NCBI GenBank assembly: GCA_002368805.1
Contig: DFFH01000061.1
Coordinates: 1-23,264 of the forward strand
Length of the DNA stretch: 23,264 nucleotides
Source: Mageeibacillus sp. UBA3781
GTDB lineage: Bacteria > Bacillota > Clostridia > Saccharofermentanales > Saccharofermentanaceae
Direction of reading: 5' to 3'
Below, in pieces: positions 7,155-14,703 of this stretch. How positions within the stretch are numbered: position 1 is the first letter of the stretch; each line of letters begins with the position of its first letter. The notes under the pieces were generated by a model. It was not told the DNA's origin. It searched no databases and saw nothing but the letters and a program-made list of their open reading frames with translations. The position numbers were made by a program, and so were the translations under genes.

Positions 7155-7658
7155 ATGGACAATAGAGACAAAGCAAAAGAAACAGCACGAAAGGTAGCAC
7201 TGGCGGGTGTTTTTGCCGCACTTATATTTGTGGCGACAGAACTGCATATCCCGACGGCACTCGGGTATATCCACCTGGGAGACGGAGTAGTCCTTTACTG
7301 TGGATATGCGCTTGGTCCTGCGGCCTTTCTTCCGGCAGCGATCGGATCCGCGCTGGCTGACCTGATCGCCGGGTATGCGGTCTATATCGCCCCGACATTT
7401 ATCATCAAAGGCCTGATGGGCGCTTTTGCCGGACTTCTGCTCCTGAAACATAAAGGCATTTTCACCCGTGTGCTGGCTTTCCTTGGAGCGGAACTGATCA
7501 TGCTCTCCGGATATTTCCTTTTCGAAAGCTTTATGTACGGACTTACCGCGGCAAAAGGCGCGATCGTGATGAATCTTATACAGGCCGGAGCAGGCGTTGC
7601 CATGGCATTTCTCCTGTCGCAGGCACACTCCCTTGCCGAGGAGAAAAAGAAGAAATGA
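7155..7658 (+). CDS. ECF transporter S component (DUF1393/ECF-ribofla_trS-like)
   Basis: 167 residues, the usual size of an S component. The N terminus is short and charged (K-A-K-E-T-A-R-K-V-A-L-A-G-V-F-A-A-L) and leads into helix 1. The characteristic loop I-P-T-A-L-G-Y-I-H-L-G-D-G-V-V (about 32-46) follows, then several further helices (P-A-A-I-G-S-A-L-A-D-L-I-A-G-Y near 55-71), ending in a cytoplasmic Lys/Glu tail. S components bind a vitamin or precursor in the membrane and join a shared EcfA-EcfA'-EcfT energising module. Neither ATPase nor T gene is next to it, so it would be a stand-alone (group II) type. The substrate cannot be read from the sequence, and neighbouring genes give no clue. 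GAGGAAG lies 7 bases before the ATG. Confidence 0.85.
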   Translation: MDNRDKAKETARKVALAGVFAALIFVATELHIPTALGYIHLGDGVVLYCGYALGPAAFLPAAIGSALADLIAGYAVYIAPTFIIKGLMGAFAGLLLLKHKGIFTRVLAFLGAELIMLSGYFLFESFMYGLTAAKGAIVMNLIQAGAGVAMAFLLSQAHSLAEEKKKK

Positions 7659-7700
7659 TCCGGCTTCAGAATTAAATTTTTCTCCGGAAGTGCTGCTTTG

Positions 7701-7745
7701 CTGTCCTAGTATTGGGACAGTGGATAGAGTATAATGACACTCTAT
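7701..7745 (+). promoter_or_regulatory. Candidate pcrA promoter with overlapping inverted repeats
   Basis: TATAAT at 7730-7735 is the likely -10 box; no good -35 is seen at standard spacing. Two inverted repeats cover the region: CTGTCC/GGACAG (7701-7706 and 7715-7720, 8 bases apart) and ATAGAGT/ACTCTAT (7724-7730 and 7739-7745), the second one embracing the -10 box. Weak -35 plus dyads is a common layout for a regulated promoter. No LexA-type box was recognised. Confidence 0.4.
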
Positions 7746-7755
7746 AGAAAAAGAA

Positions 7756-7783
7756 AACCCTATGTGTTCTATCACATGAGGTT
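7756..7783 (+). promoter_or_regulatory. Leader hairpin abutting the pcrA ribosome binding site
   Basis: AACCCTATGTG (7756-7766) pairs with CACATGAGGTT (7773-7783) over 11 positions, with one C-A mismatch and one T-G wobble and a loop of TTCTAT. The 3' arm ends directly at the GGGAGG Shine-Dalgarno (7784-7789), which is 5 bases before the ATG. The hairpin could tune translation or protect the 5' end of the mRNA. Confidence 0.45.
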
Positions 7784-7794
7784 GGGAGGCACGG

Positions 7795-10116
7795 ATGGAC
7801 GATTTGCTGGAAAAGCTGAATAACGAACAAAGGGAGGCCGTTCTTCACGATGAGGGACCGCTTCTGATCCTCGCGGGGGCAGGTTCCGGCAAGACGCGCG
7901 TCATTACGTACCGTATCGCGTATCTGATCCGGGTGAGATCGGTCTATCCGTCAAATATCCTGGCGATCACATTTACCAATAAGGCGGCAAATGAGATGCG
8001 GGAGCGTATCAATACCCTGATCGGAGATACTTCACGGAATATGTGGGTCGGTACTTTCCACTCCATGTTCGCGAGGATCCTCCGGCGCCATGCGGAGCTT
8101 CTGGATTATACTCCGACATACTCGATCCTTGATTCCGATGACCAGCAGAAGGTCTTAAAAGAGTGCATTAAGGAGATGGAGCTGAACGATAAGCTCTTTG
8201 CGCCAAGGCTCGTACAGACGATCATCAGCAAGGCGAAGAACGATATGCAGTCTCCGGAGGAGTTCTCGATCATGGCGGGGAATGACATGCGTATGTCCAC
8301 GATCGCGAAGATCTACAGACGCTATAACGACAGGCTTCTTTCCAATAATGCCATGGACTTCGACGATATTCTCTTTAACACTGTCCGGCTGTTTAAGGAA
8401 CATCCGGATGTGCTGACGATGTATCAGGAGAAGTTCAGATATATTCTCGTTGATGAGTATCAGGATACGAACCACTGCCAGTATCTCCTGATCCAGCTTC
8501 TTGCAAAGAGATACAGAAATCTCTGCGTCGTCGGCGATGACGATCAGTCGATCTATTCATTCCGTGGTGCAGATCTGAGCAACATCCTGGATTTCGAGAA
8601 GGACTTTAAGGACGCGAAGGTGATAAAACTCGAGGAGAATTACCGCTCAACTTCCACGATCCTTAATGCGGCCAACGGGGTCATCGCGCATAACAAGAAG
8701 CGTAAGATGAAGAATCTCCGCACTTCCGGAGATGAGGGAGATCCAATCACGTTTCTTCTGGCAGATCACCATGGTATCGAGGCATACTACTGCGCCGAGA
8801 GTATCCGAAGAGACGCCGAGAGCGGTGCTTTTCCATATAGCGATGTGGCGATCCTTTACCGTATGAACGCGCTGTCCCGTACGATCGAGTCCGCGCTGCG
8901 TGAGAAAGGTATCCCGTACCGTGTATATGGCGGCCTGCGATTCTATGACAGAAAAGAGATCAAGGATGTTCTGGCATATCTCCGTCTCATCTATTCGGAT
9001 GCGGATAACTACGCCTGGGAGAGGATCATCAATGTACCGAAGAGAGGCATTGGTGATACCACGGTCGCCAAAGTCCTGGCGATCGCGGAAAGGGAAGAGA
9101 TCCCGGCGCTTACCGTCTGCGAGAGGTGCTCGATGTTTCCTGAACTGGGAAGATCTGCGGAGAAACTCTTTGATTTTTATCTCCTGATCGCCAATCTCCG
9201 GAAGGTTCTTCACGAGAACGAGGCTTCTTTCTCCGAGTTTATCGAATATGTGCAGGATAAGTCGGGACTGGTAGGGGAGATCATCGAGCAGCGCGAGAAG
9301 AAAGACGAGATGGTCGATCGTGTCGAGAACCTCAAGGAACTTCTCTCTGAAGCAGTGGAATTTGAAGCCAGAAGAAAGAAAGAAGTGGAGATGGCGCTGG
9401 TTCAGAATACCGAAGAAGAACTAGCGCAGGATCCCTATATGGAAAAAGAACAGGAATTCGGACTGGATCTGTCCGGCATCCTGGGCGCATATCTTCAGAA
9501 TGCGGCGCTGTATTCCGAGGGAGACAATGCGGACGACAATGAGGACTTTGTCCGCCTGATGTCGATCCACAGCGCCAAGGGCCTCGAGTTCGGAGCGGTA
9601 TATCTCGTCGGTGCCGACGAGACGATCTTCCCGAGTTCCCGATCCGTCAACGATGGGGATGTGGAGGAGGAGCGCCGTCTGATGTATGTCGCGATCACCC
9701 GTGCCAAGAGAAAGCTCACCATTATCTCCGCAAGGAGCAGGATGCTCTTTGGTCAGACACAGAATCTGTCGCCTTCCCGCTTTATCAAGGAGATCCCGCC
9801 GCAGTACATGCGGGCGATCGCCAACAAGCGGAAAGAACAGCCGAAGGAGCAGGTAAATCCGAGATTCGGCGGAGAGGCGAAATCTCCGGCGCCGAGCTAT
9901 ATTCCGTCCTATAAAGCGGTAAAACCGGCCGCGGCACAAAGTTCGGATTTTACACCGGATACAGTCAGCAAGGGCATGAAAGTGCTTCATCCGAGATTTG
10001 GAGAGGGGATCGTGGTCTCTTGTGAGAAGGTGGCAGGCGATGCTCTGATCTGCGTGGACTTTGACGGGATGCGGAAGAATATGCTCCTGAATAAATCCGG
10101 CCTGAAAAAGTGCTAG
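7795..10116 (+). CDS. pcrA: ATP-dependent DNA helicase PcrA (UvrD/Rep superfamily 1A)
   Basis: 773 residues. This is a 3'-5' DNA helicase/translocase of nucleotide excision repair and removal of recombination intermediates; in Bacillota it also contacts RNA polymerase. The motifs are complete and in order: Q-motif L-N-N-E-Q-R-E-A-V (8-16), Walker A A-G-A-G-S-G-K-T (27-34), motif Ia I-T-F-T-N-K-A-A-N-E-M (58-68), DEYQDT (220-225), G-D-D-D-Q-S-I-Y-S-F-R-G-A (247-259), L-E-E-N-Y-R-S (279-285), I-H-S-A-K-G-L-E-F (591-599) and Y-V-A-I-T-R-A-K (631-638). The last ~50 residues (G-M-K-V-L-H-P-R-F-G-E-G onward) form the Tudor-like C-terminal domain. It is slightly longer than typical PcrA, with a charged, Glu/Lys-rich insertion at about 525-560. 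It appears monocistronic with its own leader; the next gene has a separate promoter. Confidence 0.97.
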   Translation: MDDLLEKLNNEQREAVLHDEGPLLILAGAGSGKTRVITYRIAYLIRVRSVYPSNILAITFTNKAANEMRERINTLIGDTSRNMWVGTFHSMFARILRRHAELLDYTPTYSILDSDDQQKVLKECIKEMELNDKLFAPRLVQTIISKAKNDMQSPEEFSIMAGNDMRMSTIAKIYRRYNDRLLSNNAMDFDDILFNTVRLFKEHPDVLTMYQEKFRYILVDEYQDTNHCQYLLIQLLAKRYRNLCVVGDDDQSIYSFRGADLSNILDFEKDFKDAKVIKLEENYRSTSTILNAANGVIAHNKKRKMKNLRTSGDEGDPITFLLADHHGIEAYYCAESIRRDAESGAFPYSDVAILYRMNALSRTIESALREKGIPYRVYGGLRFYDRKEIKDVLAYLRLIYSDADNYAWERIINVPKRGIGDTTVAKVLAIAEREEIPALTVCERCSMFPELGRSAEKLFDFYLLIANLRKVLHENEASFSEFIEYVQDKSGLVGEIIEQREKKDEMVDRVENLKELLSEAVEFEARRKKEVEMALVQNTEEELAQDPYMEKEQEFGLDLSGILGAYLQNAALYSEGDNADDNEDFVRLMSIHSAKGLEFGAVYLVGADETIFPSSRSVNDGDVEEERRLMYVAITRAKRKLTIISARSRMLFGQTQNLSPSRFIKEIPPQYMRAIANKRKEQPKEQVNPRFGGEAKSPAPSYIPSYKAVKPAAAQSSDFTPDTVSKGMKVLHPRFGEGIVVSCEKVAGDALICVDFDGMRKNMLLNKSGLKKC

Positions 10117-10155
10117 GTGCAGTGAAGCAAGTGTCACAGTGAACAGACAGAATAA

Positions 10156-10164
10156 TGATATACT
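10156..10164 (+). promoter_or_regulatory. Extended -10 promoter for the dGTPase operon
   Basis: TGA-TATACT (10156-10164) fits an extended -10 element. No clear -35 lies 17 bases upstream. It sits 26 bases before the ATG at 10191, which has an excellent AAGGAGG (10176-10182) at 8 bases spacing. Confidence 0.5.
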
Positions 10165-10190
10165 ACTAGACAGGTAAGGAGGATGACAAC

Positions 10191-11420
10191 ATGGATAATC
10201 AGGAACAATCGCTGTTTGACCAGTTTCCGGACGAGTTCTCCCGTGTGCAGGAGAAGCGTGAAGGAATCAATAATCCGCGTGACCGTCAGCTGCTGACGAT
10301 CCTTCGTGACGAACGTGAGAAGAATCTGTCTCCCTATGCCTTCCATACGAAGGACAGCCGTGGCAGAAGATTTGACGAAGAACCATGTCTGGTCAGATCT
10401 CCTTTCGAAAGAGATACGGGACGTATCATCTACTGTCAGGCGTTTCGAAGACTCAGACATAAGACGCAGGTCTTCTTTAATGCGAAGAATGACCATATCT
10501 GTTCCCGTCTTGAGCATGTTATCTATGTAAAATATATCGCCACCACGATTGCACGTGCACTGAACCTGAACCTCGATCTTGTCGAGGCGATCGCACTCGG
10601 CCATGACCTCGGCCATGCACCGTTCGGACACACCGGTGAAAAGATGCTGGAGAGCTGTGCGCAGAAATATGATCCGGATATCATCTTCCGCCATGAGTTC
10701 CAGAGCCTTCGTGTCATCGATCTGCTCGAGCGCCGCGCGAACGGGAATCCGGGCGGACTGAATCTGGCATTTGAAGTAAGAGACGGTATCGTCTCCCACT
10801 GCGGAGAAACATATAGTGAGTATATGATTTCCCCTTTCCGGGATAAGCCATCGGAGATCCTGAACGATCCGAAGACCGCACTTCATTCTCTTCCGGCCAC
10901 CCTGGAAGGCTGTGTCGTCCGTATCGCCGATAAGATCGCCTATATCGGAAGAGATATCGAGGATGCCTGTGAAGCAGGCATCATGGAGTTTGAGGATATT
11001 CCTGCTGCGATCCAGTCACAGCTTGGCACGAATAATTCGCAGATCATTAATACCCTGGTCAGTGATCTGATCCATAACAGTCTGGACAAAGATGAGGTCC
11101 GTCTTTCGGATGAGGCCGGTCAGGCGATGAAAGAACTTCTGGAGGAAAACGTGGCGCGTATCTATCGTTCGGAGAAGATCCGAAGATATGAAAACTCCGT
11201 GAAGAATTCTCTCGAAGGCCTTTTTGAAGCGCTGATGGGAGCCATGACGGACCGCGAGAAGACCGCAAGATCGATGAACCCGGTATTCCAGGGATTGATC
11301 AAGTTTATCTCGGAATATCCGGACAAGAATACAAGTGACGTGCAGATGGTCGTGGATTATATTGCCGGCATGACGGACTCGTTTGCCACGACCTGCTACG
11401 AGAATATTTACTGGATCTGA
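10191..11420 (+). CDS. dgt: dGTP triphosphohydrolase-family HD protein
   Basis: 409 residues. The family hydrolyses dGTP, or other dNTPs, to the deoxynucleoside and inorganic triphosphate in the cytoplasm. The HD metal site is intact: His109 in the R-L-E-H-V segment, His138-Asp139 in G-H-D-L-G-H-A-P-F-G-H, and Asp247 in R-I-A-D-K-I-A-Y. The R-R-L-R-H-K-T-Q-V (86-94) strand typical of dGTPases is present. It is the first gene of a tight group: 28 bases to the YfbR-type gene, which removes phosphate from dNMPs. The two together would drain deoxynucleotides to deoxynucleosides. The nucleotide actually preferred cannot be predicted, since many bacterial homologues are dNTP-promiscuous or allosterically activated. 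I give the symbol as a family name. Confidence 0.9.
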   Translation: MDNQEQSLFDQFPDEFSRVQEKREGINNPRDRQLLTILRDEREKNLSPYAFHTKDSRGRRFDEEPCLVRSPFERDTGRIIYCQAFRRLRHKTQVFFNAKNDHICSRLEHVIYVKYIATTIARALNLNLDLVEAIALGHDLGHAPFGHTGEKMLESCAQKYDPDIIFRHEFQSLRVIDLLERRANGNPGGLNLAFEVRDGIVSHCGETYSEYMISPFRDKPSEILNDPKTALHSLPATLEGCVVRIADKIAYIGRDIEDACEAGIMEFEDIPAAIQSQLGTNNSQIINTLVSDLIHNSLDKDEVRLSDEAGQAMKELLEENVARIYRSEKIRRYENSVKNSLEGLFEALMGAMTDREKTARSMNPVFQGLIKFISEYPDKNTSDVQMVVDYIAGMTDSFATTCYENIYWI

Positions 11421-11448
11421 GTCATACGACCGGAAAAAGGGAGAAGAA

Positions 11449-12060
11449 ATGGAAAAGAACGAAGAACTATATAATTTCTATGCGATGCTGGACCGTATGC
11501 AGTATATCCAGCGCTGGGGCCTGATGAGAAATACCCGGCAGGAGAACCTGAAAGAACACAGCTTCGATGTGGCGGTGATTGCTCATTCACTGGCACTTAT
11601 TCATAACCATATTCTGAAGCAGGATCCGGTGGACCCGTTCCTTACCATGGGAGAGGCGCTCTACCACGATGTGACGGAGATCATTACCGGTGATATGCCG
11701 ACACCGATCAAGTATAAAAACGACGAGCTGAAGCACGCTTATAAAGAGGTGGAAGCACAGGCGGCGGAGAATATTCTGTCCCTTCTTCCGGAACAGATCG
11801 AGGGAGAATACAGAAATCTTCTTCTGCCGGATCTCTCCGATGAGAAGCGTGTGCTGGTCCACCGTCTGGTAAAGGCGGCTGACCGTCTCAGTGCTTTTCT
11901 TAAGTGTCTGATGGAAGAAAAAGCCGCCAATGACGAGTTCCACTCCGCCAAAGAAACGATCGAGAAATCGATCCACGATCTCCACTGTGAGGAGGCGGAA
12001 TACTATCTGGCGCATTTTGTTCCGCCCTACGGCATGACACTTGACGAGATCAGCAAATAA
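11449..12060 (+). CDS. yfbR: HD-domain 5'-deoxynucleotidase, YfbR type
   Basis: 203 residues from the ATG at 11449, chosen over an upstream in-frame start at 11383 that lies inside the dGTPase gene, because AAAGGGAG is 5 bases before it and homology begins there. Residues follow Escherichia coli YfbR closely: R-W-x-L-M-R-N-x-R-x-E-N near 22-33, E-H-S (about 36-38), L-Y-H-D-x-T-E-I-I-T-G-D-M-P-T-P-I-K-Y (about 70-88), and a C-terminal F-V-P-P-Y-G-M-T-L-D-E-I-S-K like the YfbR end. The family is a metal-dependent 5'-nucleotidase specific for deoxyribonucleoside monophosphates. The His-Asp pair and the downstream Asp of K-A-A-D-R-L-S-A-F-L-K are visible. Gap to the next gene is 9 bases, so it is in one operon with its neighbours. 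Confidence 0.92.
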   Translation: MEKNEELYNFYAMLDRMQYIQRWGLMRNTRQENLKEHSFDVAVIAHSLALIHNHILKQDPVDPFLTMGEALYHDVTEIITGDMPTPIKYKNDELKHAYKEVEAQAAENILSLLPEQIEGEYRNLLLPDLSDEKRVLVHRLVKAADRLSAFLKCLMEEKAANDEFHSAKETIEKSIHDLHCEEAEYYLAHFVPPYGMTLDEISK

Positions 12061-12069
12061 AGGAAAAAG

Positions 12070-14625
12070 ATGGGAGACAAACTTCGAAAAGTATATATCA
12101 TCCTCGCGGCGGTCACAGGGCTTATCGGCCTGATCGTGATCCTCATCGTCGGCGGGACACTGCTTCGTGTGGACAGATCGTCGGATCTGCCGCAAAGTGC
12201 GAAGGATACGATGTACCGTGCATCCGTTCTGACCGGGACGGAAGAAACACTTCCGGTCTGGCAAAGAGAGATCGAGCAGGGACACCTGAGTGTAGCCGAC
12301 TATGTGGAAAACCAGTTTACCGCCCATCCGTACCTGCTTTCGGGAAAAGATGACAGTGCTTTTGCATCGGACCTGGCATGCGTCGCATATAACGATGCTT
12401 TTCAAACAGATAAGATCAACGGGATGCTGGAGGGCGGTTCAAGAAGATATGTCATCGAAAAGATCCTGAGTGAAGTGGACCTGTCTTATATGCCGGTCAA
12501 CGGATTTTCCGATCCTGTCGGCACGCAGTGCGGAGAGGTCGAAATCAAAAGCCCGCTGGAAAACGAGGAAGGATATGCCTTCGGTATCCGAAAGATCGAG
12601 GGCAATATGCAGGTCAAAGGAAATGAGATGCGTACGGATTTCTTCGTGGACCAGTCGCTGCGTCCGGGACAGATCCATGTCCCGCAGACATCCGGGCAGG
12701 TGGACTTTACGATGGAGTGGGATACACTCGGAGAGATCCCCGGAAATCACGATGTGGTCATTCTCCTCCGTACCTCGGACGGAAGAGGAAGCGTACTTAC
12801 CGGAGGAAAGGTAAATATCCCGGATTTTAAAGCCATCGAGAATGATTCCGTTGTCCCTTCGAGTATCCGGCTGGGAGATCAGGAAGCGTGGTATTCCCTG
12901 GATGCAAAAGACAGGGATGCCTATGTCAATCTGGTTGAAGCATCCTCGGATGTGGCGGTCACTCTTTACGACCGCTACGGAGATACGATCGGAAAAAATG
13001 ACCTCCCTAATTCGGAATTCGAGACGCTCCGGGCAAAAAAACAGGAGACGGATCCTGATAAAACCGCGGAAGGAAACGACGGAACGGCCGATAATGCATT
13101 CTTCGTCCGTGTCCGGAGAAGTGAAAATGCAGCTCCTTCCGTCGCGGAGATCTCGTATGTGCTTGTTTCATCCAAAGAGGTCGGAAAGACAGATGAGACA
13201 GGGTATCTTGCCATCGTGAGTGAGGAAGGTGTGGTTCCGACGCCAAGACCTACCGGTGCGGTATCGGATGCTGAAAAAGAAAGAATCGTATCCTGCCGGG
13301 ATGAAGGCGGGAACACGGTTGAGATGACACGGGCGAGCATCACTTTCCTGCCGCTGAATGCATATCTTACCGAGCTCTCTTTCCTCGATGAGAAGAAAGA
13401 GCCTCTTCCGATCTATCCGGAATTCGACATGAACACCTTCGACTATTCTCTGGTGGGAGATTCTTTCTCCAGCGTCGGTCTGGAATATACTGCGGTGGAA
13501 GGGTATGCCGCCAAGATTCTTATGACAAATGCTTCGAATATGCTGTCTCCAGGTGCAGTGGGAGACACGGTGGCGATCCAGCAGGGGGAGAACAAACTGT
13601 CAGTACAGGTCAGTTCTCTCGATGGAACATCCAGAACATATACACTGCATCTTCTGAATGGACAGGACTCGGGCGGTTTCCGTAAAAATACGCTTTCGCA
13701 ATTCCCGGCATCGTATGCTGACGGGCTGTGGCTGCTTCACAGTCTGCACCCGAATTACCGTTTTGAGGCATATCAGACGGGTCTTACTTTTGACGAGGTG
13801 CTGGATAATGAGGATCATGTCGATCGGAGTCTTATCAGCTCTTCTTATAATCCCGAGTGGGTCAAGCCCGGAAGTCCGGTATATGACGGCAAGAGCTGGA
13901 AAGCGGCCAGGCGGGAAGTAGTCGCATATTTCCTCGACCCCCGAAATTTCCTGACACCGGATGGTGTTTTCCAGTTCGAAAAGCTCTCCTTCGATGAGAC
14001 GGCCCATACTCCGGAAGGAATCTCGGCGATGGTCAAAAACTCGTTTATGGATGAGGCGGACCCGGACTATGTATCGATCCTTCTGAAAGCCGGAAAGGAA
14101 TCGGGAGTTTCTCCGTATTTTCTGACCAGCCGTATCCTGCAGGAGATGGGAAGAAACGGCGAGTCCAAGCTGTGCCACGGAACCCTGTCCGGCTATGAAG
14201 GCTACTTTAATTTCTATAACATCGGCTCCACCCCGAATCCGAGTGTGAAGGACGGTGCGCTGATCAATGGTGCCAAGTATGCAAAATACGGTTCTAAACC
14301 GGAAGAAAAGAAGATCACGCCGGATGAAGAAGCACTTCTTCTGCCGTGGACGACACCGGAGAAAGCGATCTGCGGAGGCGCGCTCTGGATCGCGAAGAGT
14401 TATATCGAGATCGGCCAGAATACTCTGTATTTCCAGAAATTCGATATCCTTGATAACGAAGATGGAATGTATAAACATCAGTATGCCCAGAATATCGCTA
14501 TGGCAAGTAACGAAGGCACGCGCTACTACACCGCATACGCATCTCAGGATATGCTCGACGGTTCTTTCGTTTTTATTATTCCGGTTTATGAACAGATGCC
14601 GCAGGAATACGGATTGTCACTATAA
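12070..14625 (+). CDS. Membrane-anchored N-acetylglucosaminidase (GH73-like) with cadherin-like domain
   Basis: 851 residues. A single N-terminal transmembrane helix (about 8-32) anchors a large extracytoplasmic protein. Residues ~35-420 are beta-rich with no family I can name. About 428-525 is a cadherin-like beta-sandwich (PF12733 style: L-T-E-L-S-F..., P-E-F-D-M-N-T-F-D-Y, closing T-S-R-T-Y-T-L-H-L). About 540-851 is a glucosaminidase domain of the LytB/LytD/GH73 type: H-P-N-Y-R-F-E-A, a D-P-R-N-F-L-T-P motif, S-R-I-L-Q-E-M-G with candidate catalytic Glu692, and G-Y-F-N-F-Y-N-I-G. It should cleave the glycan strands of peptidoglycan at the cell surface, a role in wall remodelling or separation. 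Start ATG follows AAAGGAAA at 5 bases. It is the last gene of the dGTPase group, an odd partner for nucleotide enzymes. Certainty is high for the enzyme class, low for the N-terminal half. Confidence 0.88.
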   Translation: MGDKLRKVYIILAAVTGLIGLIVILIVGGTLLRVDRSSDLPQSAKDTMYRASVLTGTEETLPVWQREIEQGHLSVADYVENQFTAHPYLLSGKDDSAFASDLACVAYNDAFQTDKINGMLEGGSRRYVIEKILSEVDLSYMPVNGFSDPVGTQCGEVEIKSPLENEEGYAFGIRKIEGNMQVKGNEMRTDFFVDQSLRPGQIHVPQTSGQVDFTMEWDTLGEIPGNHDVVILLRTSDGRGSVLTGGKVNIPDFKAIENDSVVPSSIRLGDQEAWYSLDAKDRDAYVNLVEASSDVAVTLYDRYGDTIGKNDLPNSEFETLRAKKQETDPDKTAEGNDGTADNAFFVRVRRSENAAPSVAEISYVLVSSKEVGKTDETGYLAIVSEEGVVPTPRPTGAVSDAEKERIVSCRDEGGNTVEMTRASITFLPLNAYLTELSFLDEKKEPLPIYPEFDMNTFDYSLVGDSFSSVGLEYTAVEGYAAKILMTNASNMLSPGAVGDTVAIQQGENKLSVQVSSLDGTSRTYTLHLLNGQDSGGFRKNTLSQFPASYADGLWLLHSLHPNYRFEAYQTGLTFDEVLDNEDHVDRSLISSSYNPEWVKPGSPVYDGKSWKAARREVVAYFLDPRNFLTPDGVFQFEKLSFDETAHTPEGISAMVKNSFMDEADPDYVSILLKAGKESGVSPYFLTSRILQEMGRNGESKLCHGTLSGYEGYFNFYNIGSTPNPSVKDGALINGAKYAKYGSKPEEKKITPDEEALLLPWTTPEKAICGGALWIAKSYIEIGQNTLYFQKFDILDNEDGMYKHQYAQNIAMASNEGTRYYTAYASQDMLDGSFVFIIPVYEQMPQEYGLSL

Positions 14626-14630
14626 TTTGA

Positions 14631-14659
14631 TTGCCTTTCAGAATTATATTTTATATAAT
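14631..14659 (+). promoter_or_regulatory. Promoter for the cohesin-like/GtrA/folC/thrC gene run
   Basis: TTGCCT (14631-14636) and perfect TATAAT (14654-14659) are separated by exactly 17 bases, starting 6 bases past the preceding stop codon. The predicted start is near 14666, about 38 bases before the ATG. There is no terminator hairpin between 14625 and this promoter, so upstream read-through can also contribute. Confidence 0.7.
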
Positions 14660-14703
14660 GCAGGCACAAGAAACACATTTAGAATCAGGAACCAAAATAT
14701 AAA

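Noticed and set aside
7659..7685. TCCGG/CCGGA inverted repeat after the ECF gene as a terminator
   Set aside because: The arms are short, the loop is large and the T-rich part is inside the loop rather than after the stem.
7701..7794. LexA (SOS) box upstream of pcrA
   Set aside because: No GAAC-N4-GTTC-like dyad is present; the dyads found have different sequences.
9421..10137. 238-codon minus-strand frame opposite the 3' half of pcrA
   Set aside because: It is antisense to conserved helicase motifs, lacks a ribosome binding site and shows no recognisable domain.
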